Notes: generated by a model from the sequence alone, not told the origin. A DNA stretch of 64,000 bases from Mya arenaria (GCF_026914265.1 NC_069125.1:8969117-9033116), one strand, 5' to 3'; positions 24,983 through 39,742 are shown, counted from the first letter of the stretch. Numbers and translations are program-made.

Positions 24983-26907
24983 AACTATTCAGTGTTTTGA
25001 GTTGTATATATTTCAGTGCTCTATATCAATAGCAAGGTTTCAATATTTAACTTACATTAACTACTATTTTTGAGTGTTAAATTCACACAAAAATATTTCG
25101 TTTAATGTCCGTACTATTTCAATTGAACATTGTTTACTTGTTTACAATTATGGTTGTATACATACATGGACAAACTCAAAACTATCTCTTTAGTCACATT
25201 TCCGTCAAAATGGTGTGCCTTTTAGCAATAGACTCAACAATTAGTGACTTGGTAGTAACTCCATCGATTCAGGATAATCGCTTTTGTTGATAGCCCAACG
25301 TTACTGTTTCGTGTCGGAAATGGATGGCGTGTGGTCCGGACTCAAAAAGAAATCCGCTTTGAGCAGCATCAACCTAATAAAAAAGTAGCATTTAAACTTT
25401 CAACAGGCTGAGATATTACAAAAACGCGGGAAATGAATACGTATTGGCAGTCCTGGTGGGCAAAGAAGTTGGCAATTTAGAGTGAAAAATTGAATCACGG
25501 ACTTAAAAACCAAGAAATGAAAACTTACTTCTAGTGTTTACATGTCCGTGACCATATACAACAGATCAGTTGTCTATATACATTCAAGCCCGATCAACAG
25601 AATTACTTGCGAATGACATCACCAAACACATGTCTGCATTTTGTTCAACTGTCAATGGCGGTTCAATGCGGGGCGTAGCCATAAATGAACTGGTCATATT
25701 TCACATTATTTAAACCCAACGGCTAGCAGACAACAGGTTTTCAACCGAACCGTAGATTCGAATATGGAGGTGTGTCCAAACACAGTTTCACATAAAACAA
25801 GTCAAGAACGTACAAGTTTAGCAGAAAAGGGGCATTTGAACTGAAAATCTAGCATTCCATTTTTTTAAAGACAGGAAATGCCCAAATTTACTTCCAATGT
25901 ATTTTAGACAGAAATTTGACCTCCACCATTTCGACACTATCTCATTCCAACTGTTTACTGCTACTTTTAGCCAACCATTTATAACAATATTGTACGAATT
26001 AATCATTGAAATTTAAAAAAATGTTCCAGCTAACGGGAAAACTTTTGTTGACTTGATAGTCAGAATCACCTTGCTATATAAACACCCGTCCTTGTTTAAA
26101 AGATTTAAGCATAATTTAAAAATCTACTACTTGTTGCCTTGAAATACTTTTAATTCACTTCTCAACACAATTGACATAAGATATTCGCATAGTTCATTTA
26201 CACACAACGTAAAACTATCAATTTTGAATTGACAAAAGCATTGTCTCTAAAGCAATAAGTATTTTACTAGAATAGTACATAGTGTAAATTAGATAACATG
26301 CACATTTGTTTTTTGAGTACGATTTTATATTTTAAATCCGGATTTAATTGTGACTTGATTATGCATTATGGTTAAATGTTTTATTATACAGTACATACTT
26401 GCTATCTACTTTCGAATTTGCAAATGTAAAGTAGCTACTAACAGAGCGGTAAGTTACCTTTGTATATTCATATGCGCGGTTAACGTTGTGCAATCCCGGG
26501 TGAGCCGTCGCATTGTGGATTTATATGCGTACATGCACATTCAACCGAGCCAAAAGCGTTCGAACCTCTGCTATTGAGAAGACTTCGGTCGACTTGTTAG
26601 TCAGAACCACCATGCTAATTCGACACTCATCCTTTTCGATTTTTACTTTTTTAACATTTAAATATAAACAGTTACGTGTATGTGGTTGTTGTTTTATTAT
26701 CAGAAAATTAACCTTAAGAACCTGGTTTCAGGAATAAACGTAATTCGAATAAGAAACTAAGCCAGCTGATTGGGTTGTTATTATTACTGTCTAATAGGAT
26801 TATAGGATTAAATTCGGTAATAATGTTTTCTCCCTGTTATTCTTTAACTGACACCAGTTAATTAATCAGGCAGAAATTGCTCAAGAATTTTGTATTTGAA
26901 TATTGGC

Positions 26908-26968
26908 TCCACTCAGAATGCGCCACTTTCCTTCAACGCTCCACTTAGGGGGGAGAGGAACGTTCATC
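26908..26968 (-). pseudogene. Truncated U3 relic, unit 8
   Basis: The box C region is GATGAACG, closer to the intact gene than the other relics. Either this copy received a short conversion tract from a full U3, or it keeps an older state. Confidence 0.88.
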
Positions 26969-27490
26969 GTGTCTTATTTGAAAGAAATAAGATTTTCAGA
27001 TCTAGTATTTCAATTCAAACACTCATTCGACAAAGCAAAGCTAGTTTTATGTCGTAATTTCCTTAACAATAATGTGTACCTATAAAACGTTGGTTCAAAA
27101 ACTGATATAATTATAAGTGACTTGGTAGTGATAGGTAACTCTATCGGAACAGGGTAAGCTTAAATGCTAGTTATCTCGCTTTTGTTAGGCTCAATATGTT
27201 ATAGCCATTTATTGACGCGAGAAATCATCATATAAGTACTAGATTTTCGTTGTGCAATTCCGGGGTGAACCGTAGCATTGTGGATCTTTGTACAACCGAG
27301 CCGAAAGCGTTTGAACTTCTGCTAACAAGGTGACTTCGGTCTACTTGTTAGTCAGAGACCACCTTGCTAATTCGACACTCATCCTTTTTGCCGTATATTT
27401 GTGTTGAATACATACTTCTACTAAAAATATGAACAATAATAATAATAAAAAAAATGATAATAATAAAAACAATAATAATAATAATAATAA

Positions 27491-27521
<31 letters not shown>

Positions 27522-27677
27522 AAGAATGCGTCAATGGCGTTCAAAGAACGATCTGTTTTTGTATTGAATTGTTGTTGCTTCTTGTGGATCTCCAATTAAA
27601 CACGTAAACAAGCACACCATTCTGCTGCAAAACAATAAATTTGTCTTACAATGGATTTAATGTTTTTGAATCCTAGC

Positions 27678-27898
27678 ACCACTCAGAATGCGCCCCTTTC
27701 CTCCAACTCCCCACTTAGGGAGGAGAGGAACGTTCATCAATGACAGGGACCGTGCCGCTATGACCCAGCGGCGGACCCTGCCCGCTTCGCGCTCAGAAAG
27801 GGGCGCTCTGTCTCGTCCTCGTGGTGTTAGGTCCCGTCAGTTTTACCTGACGTCCTGGCGACACTTACTATAGAAATGATCCCTAAGAGTAAGGTCTT
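27678..27898 (-). ncRNA. U3: U3 small nucleolar RNA, copy 9
   Basis: This is the first class B copy: the 3' hairpin loop reads UAAG instead of UUAG and the rest is unchanged. From here to copy 15 all units share the type II body and an AAG-rich downstream tract (27,431-27,526 here). Confidence 0.97.
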
Positions 27899-29842
27899 AA
27901 CTATTCAGTGTTTTGAGTAGTATATATTTCAGTGCTCTATATCAATAGCAAGGTTTCAGTATTTAACTTAGTTTAACTACTATTTTTGAGTGTTAAATTC
28001 ACACAATAATATTTCGTTTAATGTCCGAACTATATCAATTGAACATTGTTTACTTGTTTACAATTATAGTTGTATACATACATGGACAAACTCAAAACTA
28101 TCTCTTTAGTCACTTTCTCTCAAAATGGTGTGCCTTTTAGCAATAGACCCACCAATTAGGGACTTGGTAGTAAACTCCATCGATTCAGGATAAAGTCAGT
28201 ACTAGTTACCTCGCTTTTGTTGATAGCCCAACGTTACTGTTTCGTGTCGGAAAAGGGTGGCGTGTGGTCCGGACTAAAAAACAACAACTCCGCTTTGAGC
28301 AGCATCAACCTAATAAAAGAAAGTAGCATTTAAACTTTCAACAGGCTGAGATATTACAAAAACGCGGGAAATGAATACGTATTGGCAGTCCTGGTGGGCA
28401 AAGAAGTTGAGAATTTAGAGTGAAAAATCGAATCACGGACATATACACCATGAAATGAAAACTTACTTCTAGTGTTTACATGTCCGTGACCATATACAAC
28501 ATTTCAGTTGTCTATATACATTCAAGCCCGATCAACAGAATTACTTGCGAATGACATCACCAAACACATGCCTGCATTTTGTTCAGCTGTCACTGGCGGT
28601 TCAATGCGGGGCGTATCCATAAACGAACTGGTCATATTTCACATTATTTAAACCTAACGGCTTGCAGACAACAGGTTTTCAACCGAACGTTAGATTCGAA
28701 TATGGAGGTGTGTCCAAACACAGTTTCACATAAAACCAGCCAAGTACGTACAAGTTTAGCAGAAAAAAAAGGCATTTGAACTGAAAATCTAGAATTCCCT
28801 TTTTTAAAGACAGGAAATGCCCAAATTTACCTCCAGTGTATTTTAGACAGAAATTTGACCTCCACGATTTCGACACTATCTCATTCCAACTGTTAACTGC
28901 TACTTTTAGCCAACCATTTATAACAATCATGTACGAATTAATCATTGGAATAAAAAAGATGTTCCAGCTAACGGGGAAACTTTTGTCGACTTGTTAGTCA
29001 GAACCGCCTTGCTAAATCAAAACCCGTCCATTGTTTTTAAGATTGAAGCATAATTTAAAATTCTACTGTTTGTTGCCTTGAAATACTTTTAATTCACTTC
29101 TCATCACAAGTGACATAAGATATTCGCATGTTTCATTTATACACCGCATAAAACAATCAATTTTGAATTGAAAAAATCATTGCCTCTAAAGCAATAAGTA
29201 ATTTACTAGAATAGTACATAGTGTAAATTAGATAACATGCACATTGGCTTTTTGAGTACGATTTCATATTTTAACTCCGGATTTAATTGTGACTTTATTA
29301 TGAATTATGGTTAAATGTTTTATTATCAAATACATACTTACTATCTACTTTCGAATTTGCAAGTGTAGAGTAGCTACTAACAGAGCGGTAAGGTACGTTG
29401 GTATATTCATATACGCGGTTAACGTTGTGCAATCCCGGGTGAGCCGTAGCATTGTGGATCTATATGCGTACATGCACATTCAACCGAGCCAAAAGCGTTT
29501 GAACCTCTGCTAACGAGAAGACTTCGGTCGACTTGTTAGTCAGAACCACCATGCTAATTCGACACTCATCTTTTTCTATTTTTGTTTTTTAACATTTGAA
29601 TATAAACAATTACGTTCATGTGGTTGTTGTTTTATAAGCAGAAAATTAACCTTAAGGGCCTGGTTTCAGGAATAAACGTAATTCGAATAAGTAACTAAGC
29701 CACCTGATTGGGTTGCTTCCATTACTGTCTAATAGGATTATAGGATTGCATTCGGTAAATGTTATCTCTGTTTTTCCTTTAAGTGACACCAGATAATTAA
29801 TCAGGCAGCTATTGCTAAAGATGTTTGTATTTGAATATTGGC

Positions 29843-29903
29843 TCCACTCAGAATGCGCCACTTTCCTTCAGCGCTCCACTTAGGGTGGAGAGAAACTTAC
29901 ATC
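29843..29903 (-). pseudogene. Truncated U3 relic, unit 9
   Basis: The relic keeps box D and a hairpin. The box C region is GATGTAAGTTTC, further decayed than in units 3-7. Confidence 0.85.
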
Positions 29904-30662
29904 GTGTCTTATTTGAAAGAAATAATATTTCCAGATCTATTATTTTAATTTGAACACTCATTCGATAAGCAAAGCTAGCATTATGTCGTAATTCCCTTAA
30001 CAATAATATGTACCTATAAAACGTTTGTTAAAAAAATGATATAATTAAAAGTGACTTGGTAGTGATAAGTAACTCCGTCGGAACAGGTTAAGTTTAAATA
30101 CTAGTTACCTCGCTTTTGTTAAGCTCAATATGTCACAGCCATTTATAGACGCGAGAAATCATCATATAAGTACTAGGTTTTCGTTGTGCAATTCCGGGGT
30201 GAGCCGTAGCATTGTGGATCTTTGTACAACCGAGCCAAAAGCGTTTGAACTTCTGCTAACAAGGTGACTTCGGTCTACTTGTTAGTCAGAGACCACCTTG
30301 CTAATTCGACACTCATCCTTTTTGCCGTATATTTGTGTTGAATACATACTTCTACTAAAAATATGAACAATAATAATAATAAAAAAAAATAAAATGATAA
30401 TAATAAAAACAATAATAATAATAATAATAATACTAATAAGAACAAGAAGAAGAAGAAGAAGAAGAAGAAGAAGAAGAAGAAGAAGAAGAATAAGAAGAAG
30501 AAGAAGAAGAATGCGTTAATGGCGTTCAAAGAACGATCTGTTTTTGTATTGAATTGTTGTTGCTTCTTGTGGATCTCCAATTAAACACGTAAACAAGCAC
30601 ACCATTCTGCTGCAAAACAATAAATTTGTCTTACAATGGATTTAATGTTTTTGAATCCTAGC

Positions 30663-30883
30663 ACCACTCAGAATGCGCCCCTTTCCTCCAACTCCCCACT
30701 TAGGGAGGAGAGGAACGTTCATCAATGACAGGGACCGTGCCGCTATGACCCAGCGGCGGACCCTGCCCGCTTCGCGCTCAGAAAGGGGCGCTCTGTCTCG
30801 TCCTCGTGGTGTTAGGTCCCGTCAGTTTTACCTGACGTCCTGGCGACACTTACTATAGAAATGATCCCTAAGAGTAAGGTCTT
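30663..30883 (-). ncRNA. U3: U3 small nucleolar RNA, copy 10
   Basis: This is class B, identical in the U3 region to copy 9. The downstream AAT/AAG tract (30,368-30,510) is long and purine-rich. Confidence 0.97.
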
Positions 30884-32829
30884 AACTATTCAGTGTTTTG
30901 AGTAGTATATATTTCAGTGCTCTATATCAATAGCAAGGTTTCAGTATTTAACTTAGATTAACTATTATTTTTGAGTGTTAAATTCACACAATAATATTTC
31001 ATTTAATGTCCGAACTATATCAATTGAACATTGTTTACTTGTTTACAATTATAGTTGTATACATACATGGACAAACTCAAAACTATCTCTTTAGTCACTT
31101 TCCCTCAAAATGGTGTGCCTTTTAGCAATAGACCCACCAATTAGTGACTTGGTAGTAACTCCATCGATTCAGGATAAAGCTAATTCTAGTTACCTCGCTT
31201 TTGTTGATAGCCCAACGTTACTGTTTCGTGTCGGAAAAGGGTGGCGTGTGGTCCGGACTAAATGACAACAACTCCGCTTTGAGCAGCATCAACCTAATAA
31301 AAGAAAGTAGCATTTAAACTTTCAACAGGCTGAGATATTACAAAAACGCGGGAAATGAATACGTATTGGGCGTCCTGGTGGGCAAAGAAGTTGAGAATTT
31401 AGAGTGAAAAATCGAATCACGGACATATACACCATGAAATGAAAACTTACTTCTAGTGTTTACATGTCCGTGACCATATACAACATTTCAGTTGTCTATA
31501 TACATTCAAGCCCGATCAACAGAATTACTTGCGAATGACATCACCAAACACATGCCTGCATTTTGTTCAGCTGTCACTGGCGGTTCAATGCGGGGCGTAT
31601 CCATAAACGAACTGGTCATATTTCACATTATTTAAACCTAACGGCTTGCAGACAACAGGTTTTCAACCGAACGTTAGATTCGAATATGGAGGTGTGTCCA
31701 AACACAGTTTCACATAAAACCAGCCAAGTACGTACAAGTTTAGCAGAAAAAAAAGGCATTTGAACTGAAAATCTAGAATTCCCTTTTTTAAAGACAGGAA
31801 ATGCCCAAATTTACCTCCAGTGTATTTTAGACAGAAATTTGACCTCCACGATTTCGACACTATCTCATTCCAACTGTTAACTGCTACTTTTAGCCAACCA
31901 TTTATAACAATCATGTACGAATTAATCATTGGAATTAAAAAGATGTTCCAGCTAACGTGGAAACTTTTGTCGACTTGTTAGTCAGAACCGCCTTGCTAAA
32001 TCAGAACCCGTCCATTGTTTTTAAGATTGAAGCATAATTTAAAAATCTACTGTTTGTTGCCTTGAAATACTTTTAATTCACTTCTCACCACAAGTGACAT
32101 AAGATATTCGCATGTTTCATTTATACACCGCATAAAACAATCAATTTTGAATTGAAAAAATCATTGCCTCTAAAGCAATAAGTAATTTACTAGAATAGTA
32201 CATAGTGTAAATTAGATAACATGCACTTTGGCTTTTTGAGTACGATTTCATATTTTAACTCCGGATTTAATTGTGACTTTATTATGAATTATGGTTAAAT
32301 GTTTTATTATCAAATACATACTTACTATCTACTTTCGAATTTGCAAGTGTAGAGTAGCTACTAACAGAGCGGTAAGGTACGTTGGTATATTCATATACGC
32401 GGTTAACGTTGTGCAATCCTGGGTGAGCCGTAGCATTGTGGATCTATATGCGTACATGCACATTCAACCGAGCCAAAAGCGTTTGAACCTCTGCTAACGA
32501 GAAGACTTCGGTCGACTTGTTAGTCAGAACCACCATGCTAATTCGACACTCATCTTTTTCTATTTTTGTTTTTTAACATTTGAATATAAACAATTACGTT
32601 TATGTGGTTTTTGTTTTTTTTAAGCAGAAAATTAACCTTAAGGGCCTGGTTTCAGGAATAAACGTAATTCGAATAAGTAACTAAGCCACCTGATTGGGTT
32701 GCTTCCATTACTGTCTAATAGGATTATAGGATTGCATTCGGTAAATGTTCTCTCTCTTTTTTTCTTTAAGTGACACCAGATAATTAATCAGGCAGCTATT
32801 GCTAAAGATGTTTGTATTTGAATATTGGC

Positions 32830-32890
32830 TCCACTCAGAATGCGCCACTTTCCTTCAGCGCTCCACTTAGGGTGGAGAGAAACCTACATC
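32830..32890 (-). pseudogene. Truncated U3 relic, unit 10
   Basis: The relic has box C region GATGTAGGTTTC and box D intact. Confidence 0.85.
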
Positions 32891-33397
32891 GTGTCTTATT
32901 TGAAAGAAATAATATTTCCAGATCTATTATTTTAATTTGAACACTCATTCGATAAGCAAAGCTAGCATTATGTCGTAATTCCCTTAACAATAATATGTAC
33001 CTATAAAACGTTTGTTAAAAAAAATGATATAATTAAAAGTGACTTGGTAGTGATAAGTAACTCCGTCGGAACAGGTTAAGTTTAAATACTAGTTACCTCG
33101 CTTTTGTTAAGCTCAATATGTCACAGCCATTTATAGACGCGAGAAATCATCATATAAGTACTAGGTTTTCGTTGTGCAATTCCGGGGTGAGCCGTAGCAT
33201 TGTGGATCTTTGTACAACCGGGCCAAAAGCGTTTGAACTTCTGCTAACAAGGTGACTTCGGTCTACTTGTTAGTCAGAGACCACCTTGCTAATTCGACAC
33301 TCATCCTTTTTGCCGTATATTTGTGTTGAATACATACTTCTACTAAAAATATGAACAATAATAATAATAAAAAAAATAAAATGATAATAATAAAAAC

Positions 33398-33469
<72 letters not shown>

Positions 33470-33625
33470 AAGAATGCGTTAATGGCGTTCAAAGAACGAT
33501 CTGTTTTTGTATTGAATTGTTGTTGCTTCTTGTGGATCTCCAATTAAACACGTAAACAAGCACACCATTCTGCTGCAAAACAATAAATTTGTCTTACAAT
33601 GGATTTAATGTTTTTGAATCCTAGC

Positions 33626-33846
33626 ACCACTCAGAATGCGCCCCTTTCCTCCAACTCCCCACTTAGGGAGGAGAGGAACGTTCATCAATGACAGGGACCG
33701 TGCCGCTATGATCCAGCGGCGGACCCTGCCCGCTTCGCGCTCAGAAAGGGGCGCTCTGTCTCGTCCTCGTGGTGTTAGGTCCCGTCAGTTTTACCTGACG
33801 TCCTGGCGACACTTACTATAGAAATGATCCCTAAGAGTAAGGTCTT
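33626..33846 (-). ncRNA. U3: U3 small nucleolar RNA, copy 11
   Basis: This is the first class C copy. In addition to the UAAG loop, the loop of the CCGCU...AGCGG hairpin changes from GGGUCAU to GGAUCAU. Both changes fall in predicted loops, so folding should be unaffected. The downstream AAG tract is at 33,354-33,474. Confidence 0.97.
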
Positions 33847-35791
33847 AACTATTTAGTGTTTTGAGTAGTATATATTTCAGTGCTCTATATCAATAGCAAG
33901 GTTTCAGTATTTAACTTAGATTAACTATTATTTTTGAGTGTTAAATTCACACAATAATATTTCGTTTAATGTCCGAACTATATCAATTGAACATTGTTTA
34001 CTTGTTTACAATTATAGTTGTATACATACATGGACAAACTCAAAACTATCTCTTTAGTCACTTTCCCTCAAAATGGTGTGCCTTTTAGCAATAGACCCAC
34101 CAATTAGTGACTTGGTAGTAACTCCATCGATTCAGGATAAAGCTAATTCTAGTTACCTCGCTTTTGTTGATAGCCCAACGTTACTGTTTCGTGTCGGAAA
34201 AGGGTGGCGTGTGGTCCGGACTAAATGACAACAACTCCGCTTTGAGCAGCATCAACCTAATAAAAGAAAGTAGCATTTAAACTTTCAACAGGCTGAGATA
34301 TTACAAAAACGCGGGAAATGAATACGTATTGGGCGTCCTGGTGGGCAAAAAAGTTGAGAATTTAGAGTGAAAAATCGAATCACGGACATATACACCATGA
34401 AATGAAAACTTACTTCTAGTGTTTACATGTCCGTGACCATATACAACATTTCAGTTGTCTATATACATTCAAGCCCGATCAACAGAATTACTTGCGAATG
34501 ACATCACCAAACACATGCCTGCATTTTGTTCAGCTGTCACTGGCGGTTCAATGCGGGGCGTATCCATAAACGAACTGGTCATATTTCACATTATTTAAAC
34601 CTAACGGCTTGCAGACAACAGGTTTTCAACCGAACGTTAGATTCGAATATGGAGGTGTGTCCAAACACAGTTTCACATAAAACCAGCCAAGTACGTACAA
34701 GTTTAGCAGAAAAAAAGGCATTTGAACTGAAAATCTAGAATTCCCTTTTTTAAAGACAGGAAATGCCCAAATTTACCTCCAGTGTATTTTAGACAGAAAT
34801 TTGACCTCCACGATTTCGACACTATCTCATTCCAACTGTTAACTGCTACTTTTAGCCAACCATTTATAACAATCATGTACGAATTAATCATTGGAATTAA
34901 AAAGATGTTCCAGCTAACGGGGAAACTTTTGTCGACTTGTTAGTCAGAACCGCCTTGCTAAATCAGAACCCGTCCATTGTTTTTAAGATTGAAGCATAAT
35001 TTAAAAATCTACTGTTTGTTGCCTTGAAATACTTTTAATTCACTTCTCACCACAAGTGACATAAGATATTCGCATGTTTCATTTATACACCGCATAAAAC
35101 AATCAATTTTGAATTGAAAAAATCATTGCCTCTAAAGCAATAAGTAATTTACTAGAATAGTACATAGTGTAAATTAGATAACATGCACTTTGGCTTTTTG
35201 AGTACGATTTCATATTTTAACTCCGGATTTAATTGTGACTTTATTATGAATTATGGTTAAATGTTTTATTATCAAATACATACTTACTATCTACTTTCGA
35301 ATTTGCAAGTGTAGAGTAGCTACTAACAGAGCGGTAAGGTACGTTGGTATATTCATATACGCGGTTAACGTTGTGCAATCCCGGGTGAGCCGTAGCATTG
35401 TGGATCTATATGCGTACATGCACATTCAACCGAGCCAAAAGCGTTTGAACCTCTGCTAACGAGAAGACTTCGGTCGACTTGTTAGTCAGAACCACCATGC
35501 TAATTCGACACTCATCTTTTTCTATTTTTGTTTTTTAACATTTGAATATAAACAATTACGTTTATGTGGTTTTTGTTTTTTTTAAGCAGAAAATTAACCT
35601 TAAGGGCCTGGTTTCAGGAATAAACGTAATTCGAATAAGTAACTAAGCCACCTGATTGGGTTGCTTCCATTACTGTCTAATAGGATTATAGGATTGCATT
35701 CGGTAAATGTTCTCTCTCTTTTTTTCTTTAAGTGACACCAGATAATTAATCAGGCAGCTATTGCTAAAGATGTTTGTATTTGAATATTGGC

Positions 35792-35852
35792 TCCACTCAG
35801 AATGCGCCACTTTCCTTCAGCGCTCCACTTAGGGTGGAGAGAAACTTACATC
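35792..35852 (-). pseudogene. Truncated U3 relic, unit 11
   Basis: The relic has box C region GATGTAAGTTTC, as in unit 9, and box D intact. Confidence 0.85.
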
Positions 35853-36372
35853 GTGTCTTATTTGAAAGAAATAATATTTCCAGATCTATTATTTTAATTT
35901 GAACACTCATTCGATAAGCAAAGCTAGCATTATGTCGTAATTCCCTTAACAATAATATGTACCTATAAAACGTTTGTTAAAAAAATGATATAATTAAAAG
36001 TGACTTGGTAGTGATAAGTAACTCCGTCGGAACAGGTTAAGTTTAAATACTAGTTACCTCGCTTTTGGTAAGCTCAATATGTCACAGCCATTTATAGACG
36101 CGAGAAATCATCATATAAGTACTAGGTTTTCGTTGTGCAATTCCGGGGTGAGCCGTAGCATTGTGGATCTTTGTACAACCGAGCCAAAAGCGTTTGAACT
36201 TCTGCTAACAAGGTGACTTCGGTCTACTTGTTAGTCAGAGACCACCTTGCTAATTCGACACTCATCCTTTTTGCCGTATATTTGTGTTGAATACATACTT
36301 CTACTAAAAATATGAACAATAATAATAATAAAAAAAAAATGATAATAATAAAAACAATAATAATAATAATAA

Positions 36373-36403
<31 letters not shown>

Positions 36404-36571
36404 AAGAAGAAGAAGAAGAATGCGTTAATGGCGTTCAAAGAACGATCTGTTTTTGTATTGAATTGTTGTTGCTTCTTGTGGATCTCCAATTAAACACGTA
36501 AACAAGCACACCATTCTGCTGCAAAACAATAAATTTGTCTTACAATGGATTTAATGTTTTTGAATCCTAGC

Positions 36572-36792
36572 ACCACTCAGAATGCGCCCCTTTCCTCCAA
36601 CTCCCCACTTAGGGAGGAGAGGAACGTTCATCAATGACAGGGACCGTGCCGCTATGATCCAGCGGCGGACCCTGCCCGCTTCGCGCTCAGAAAGGGGCGC
36701 TCTGTCTCGTCCTCGTGGTGTTAGGTCCCGTCAGTTTTACCTGACGTCCTGGCGACACTTACTATAGAAATGATCCCTAAGAGTAAGGTCTT
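36572..36792 (-). ncRNA. U3: U3 small nucleolar RNA, copy 12
   Basis: This is class C, identical to copy 11 in the gene. The downstream AAG tract is at 36,315-36,420. Confidence 0.97.
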
Positions 36793-38738
36793 AACTATTC
36801 AGTGTTTTGAGTAGTATATATTTCAGTGCTCTATATCAATAGCAAGGTTTCAGTATTTAACTTAGATTAACTATTATTTTTGAGTGTTAAATTCACACAA
36901 TAATATTTCGTTTAATGTCCGAACTATATCAATTGAACATTGTTTACTTGTTTACAATTATAGTTGTATACATACATGGACAAACTCAAAACTATCTCTT
37001 TAGTCACTTTCCCTCAAAATGGTGTGCCTTTTAGCAATAGACCCACCAATTAGTGACTTGGTAGTAACTCCATCGATTCAGGATAAAGCTAATTCTAGTT
37101 ACCTCGCTTTTGTTGATAGCCCAACGTTACTGTTTCGTGTCGGAAAAGGGTGGCGTGTGGTCCGGACTAAATGACAACAACTCCGCTTTGAGCAGCATCA
37201 ACCTAATAAAAGAAAGTAGCATTTAAACTTTCAACAGGCTGAGATAATACAAAAACGCGGGAAATGAATACGTATTGGGCGTCCTGGTGGGCAAAGAAGT
37301 TGAGAATTTAGAGTTTAAAATCGAATCACGGACATATACACCATGAAATGAAAACTTACTTCTAGTGTTTACATGTCCGTGACCATATACAACATTTCAG
37401 TTGTCTATATACATTCAAGCCCGATCAACAGAATTACTTGCGAATGACATCACCAAACACATGCCTGCATTTTGTTCAGCTGTCACTGGCGGTTCAATGC
37501 GGGGCGTATCCATAAACGAACTGGTCATATTTCACATTATTTAAACCTAACGGCTTGCAGACAACAGGTTTTCAACCGAACGTTAGATTCGAATATGGAG
37601 GTGTGTCCAAACACAGTTTCACATAAAACCAGCCAAGTACGTACAAGTTTAGCAGAAAAAAAGGCATTTGAACTGAAAATCTAGAATTCCCTTTTTTAAA
37701 GACAGGAAATGCCCAAATTTACCTCCAGTGTATTTTAGACAGAAATTTGACCTCCACGATTTCGACACTATCTCATTCCAACTGTTAACTGCTACTTTTA
37801 GCCAACCATTTATAACAATCATGTACGAATTAATCATTGGAATTAAAAAGATGTTCCAGCTAACGGGGAAACTTTTGTCGACTTGTTAGTCAGAACCGCC
37901 TTGCTAAATCAGAACCCGTCCATTGTTTTTAAGATTGAAGCATAATTTAAAAATCTACTGTTTGTTGCCTTGAAATACTTTTAATTCACTTCTCACCACA
38001 AGTGACATAAGATATTCGCATGTTTCATTTATACACCGCATAAAACAATCAATTTTGAATTGAAAAAATCATTGCCTCTAAAGCAATAAGTAATTTACTA
38101 GAATAGTACATAGTGTAAATTAGATAACATGCACTTTGGCTTTTTGAGTACGATTTCATATTTTAACTCCGGATTTAATTGTGACTTTATTATGAATTAT
38201 GGTTAAATGTTTTATTATCAAATACATACTTACTATCTACTTTCGAATTTGCAAGTGTAGAGTAGCTACTAACAGAGCGGTAAGGTACGTTGGTATATTC
38301 ATATACGCGGTTAACGTTGTGCAATCCTGGGTGAGCCGTAGCATTGTGGATCTATATGCGTACATGCACATTCAACCGAGCCAAAAGCGTTTGAACCTCT
38401 GCTAACGAGAAGACTTCGGTCGACTTGTTAGTCAGAACCACCATGCTAATTCGACACTCATCTTTTTCTATTTTTGTTTTTTAACATTTGAATATAAACA
38501 ATTACGTTTATGTGGTTTTTGTTTTTTTTTAAGCAGAAAATTAACCTTAAGGGCCTGGTTTCAGGAATAAACGTAATTCGAATAAGTAACTAAGCCACCT
38601 GATTGGGTTGCTTCCATTACTGTCTAATAGGATTATAGGATTGCATTCGGTAAATGTTCTCTCTCTTTTTTTCTTTAAGTGACACCAGATAATTAATCAG
38701 GCAGCTATTGCTAAAGATGTTTGTATTTGAATATTGGC

Positions 38739-38799
38739 TCCACTCAGAATGCGCCACTTTCCTTCAGCGCTCCACTTAGGGTGGAGAGAAACCTACATC
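38739..38799 (-). pseudogene. Truncated U3 relic, unit 12
   Basis: The relic has box C region GATGTAGGTTTC, as in unit 10, and box D intact. Confidence 0.85.
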
Positions 38800-39325
38800 G
38801 TGTCTTATTTGAAAGAAATAATATTTCCAGATCTATTATTTTAATTTGAACACTCATTCGATAAGCAAAGCTAGCATTATGTCGTAATTCCCTTAACAAT
38901 AATATGTACCTATAAAACGTTTGTTAAAAAAATGATATAATTAAAAGTGACTTGGTAGTGATAAGTAACTCCGTCGGAACAGGTTAAGTTTAAATACTAG
39001 TTACCTCGCTTTTGTTAAGCTCAATATGTCACAGCCATTTATAGACGCGAGAAATCATCATATAAGTACTAGGTTTTCGTTGTGCAATTCCGGGGTGAGC
39101 CGTAGCATTGTGGATCTTTGTACAACCGAGCCAAAAGCGTTTGAACTTCTGCTAACAAGGTGACTTCGGTCTACTTGTTAGTCAGAGACCACCTTGCTAA
39201 TTCGACACTCATCCTTTTTGCCGTATATTTGTGTTGAATACATACTTCTACTAAAAATATGAACAATAATAATAATAAAAAAAATAAAATGATAATAATA
39301 AAAACAATAATAATAATAATAATAA

Positions 39326-39356
<31 letters not shown>

Positions 39357-39521
39357 AAGAAGAAGAAGAATGCGTTAATGGCGTTCAAAGAACGATCTGT
39401 TTTTGTATTGAATTGTTGTTGCTTCTTGTTGATCTCCAATTAAACACGTAAACAAGCACACCATTCTGCTGCAAAACAATAAATTTGTCTTACAATGGAT
39501 TTAATGTTTTTGAATCCTAGC

Positions 39522-39742
39522 ACCACTCAGAATGCGCCCCTTTCCTCCAACTCCCCACTTAGGGAGGAGAGGAACGTTCATCAATGACAGGGACCGTGCC
39601 GCTATGATCCAGCGGCGGACCCTGCCCGCTTCGCGCTCAGAAAGGGGCGCTCTGTCTCGTCCTCGTGGTGTTAGGTCCCGTCAGTTTTACCTGACGTCCT
39701 GGCGACACTTACTATAGAAATGATCCCTAAGAGTAAGGTCTT
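39522..39742 (-). ncRNA. U3: U3 small nucleolar RNA, copy 13
   Basis: This is class C, identical to copies 11, 12, 14 and 15 in the gene. The downstream AAG tract is at 39,262-39,370. Confidence 0.97.

Noticed and set aside
27688-27873. 61-codon ORF MRPFPPTPH... repeated in units 9-16
   Set aside because: It is the antisense of the U3 gene. Its conservation is explained by the RNA.
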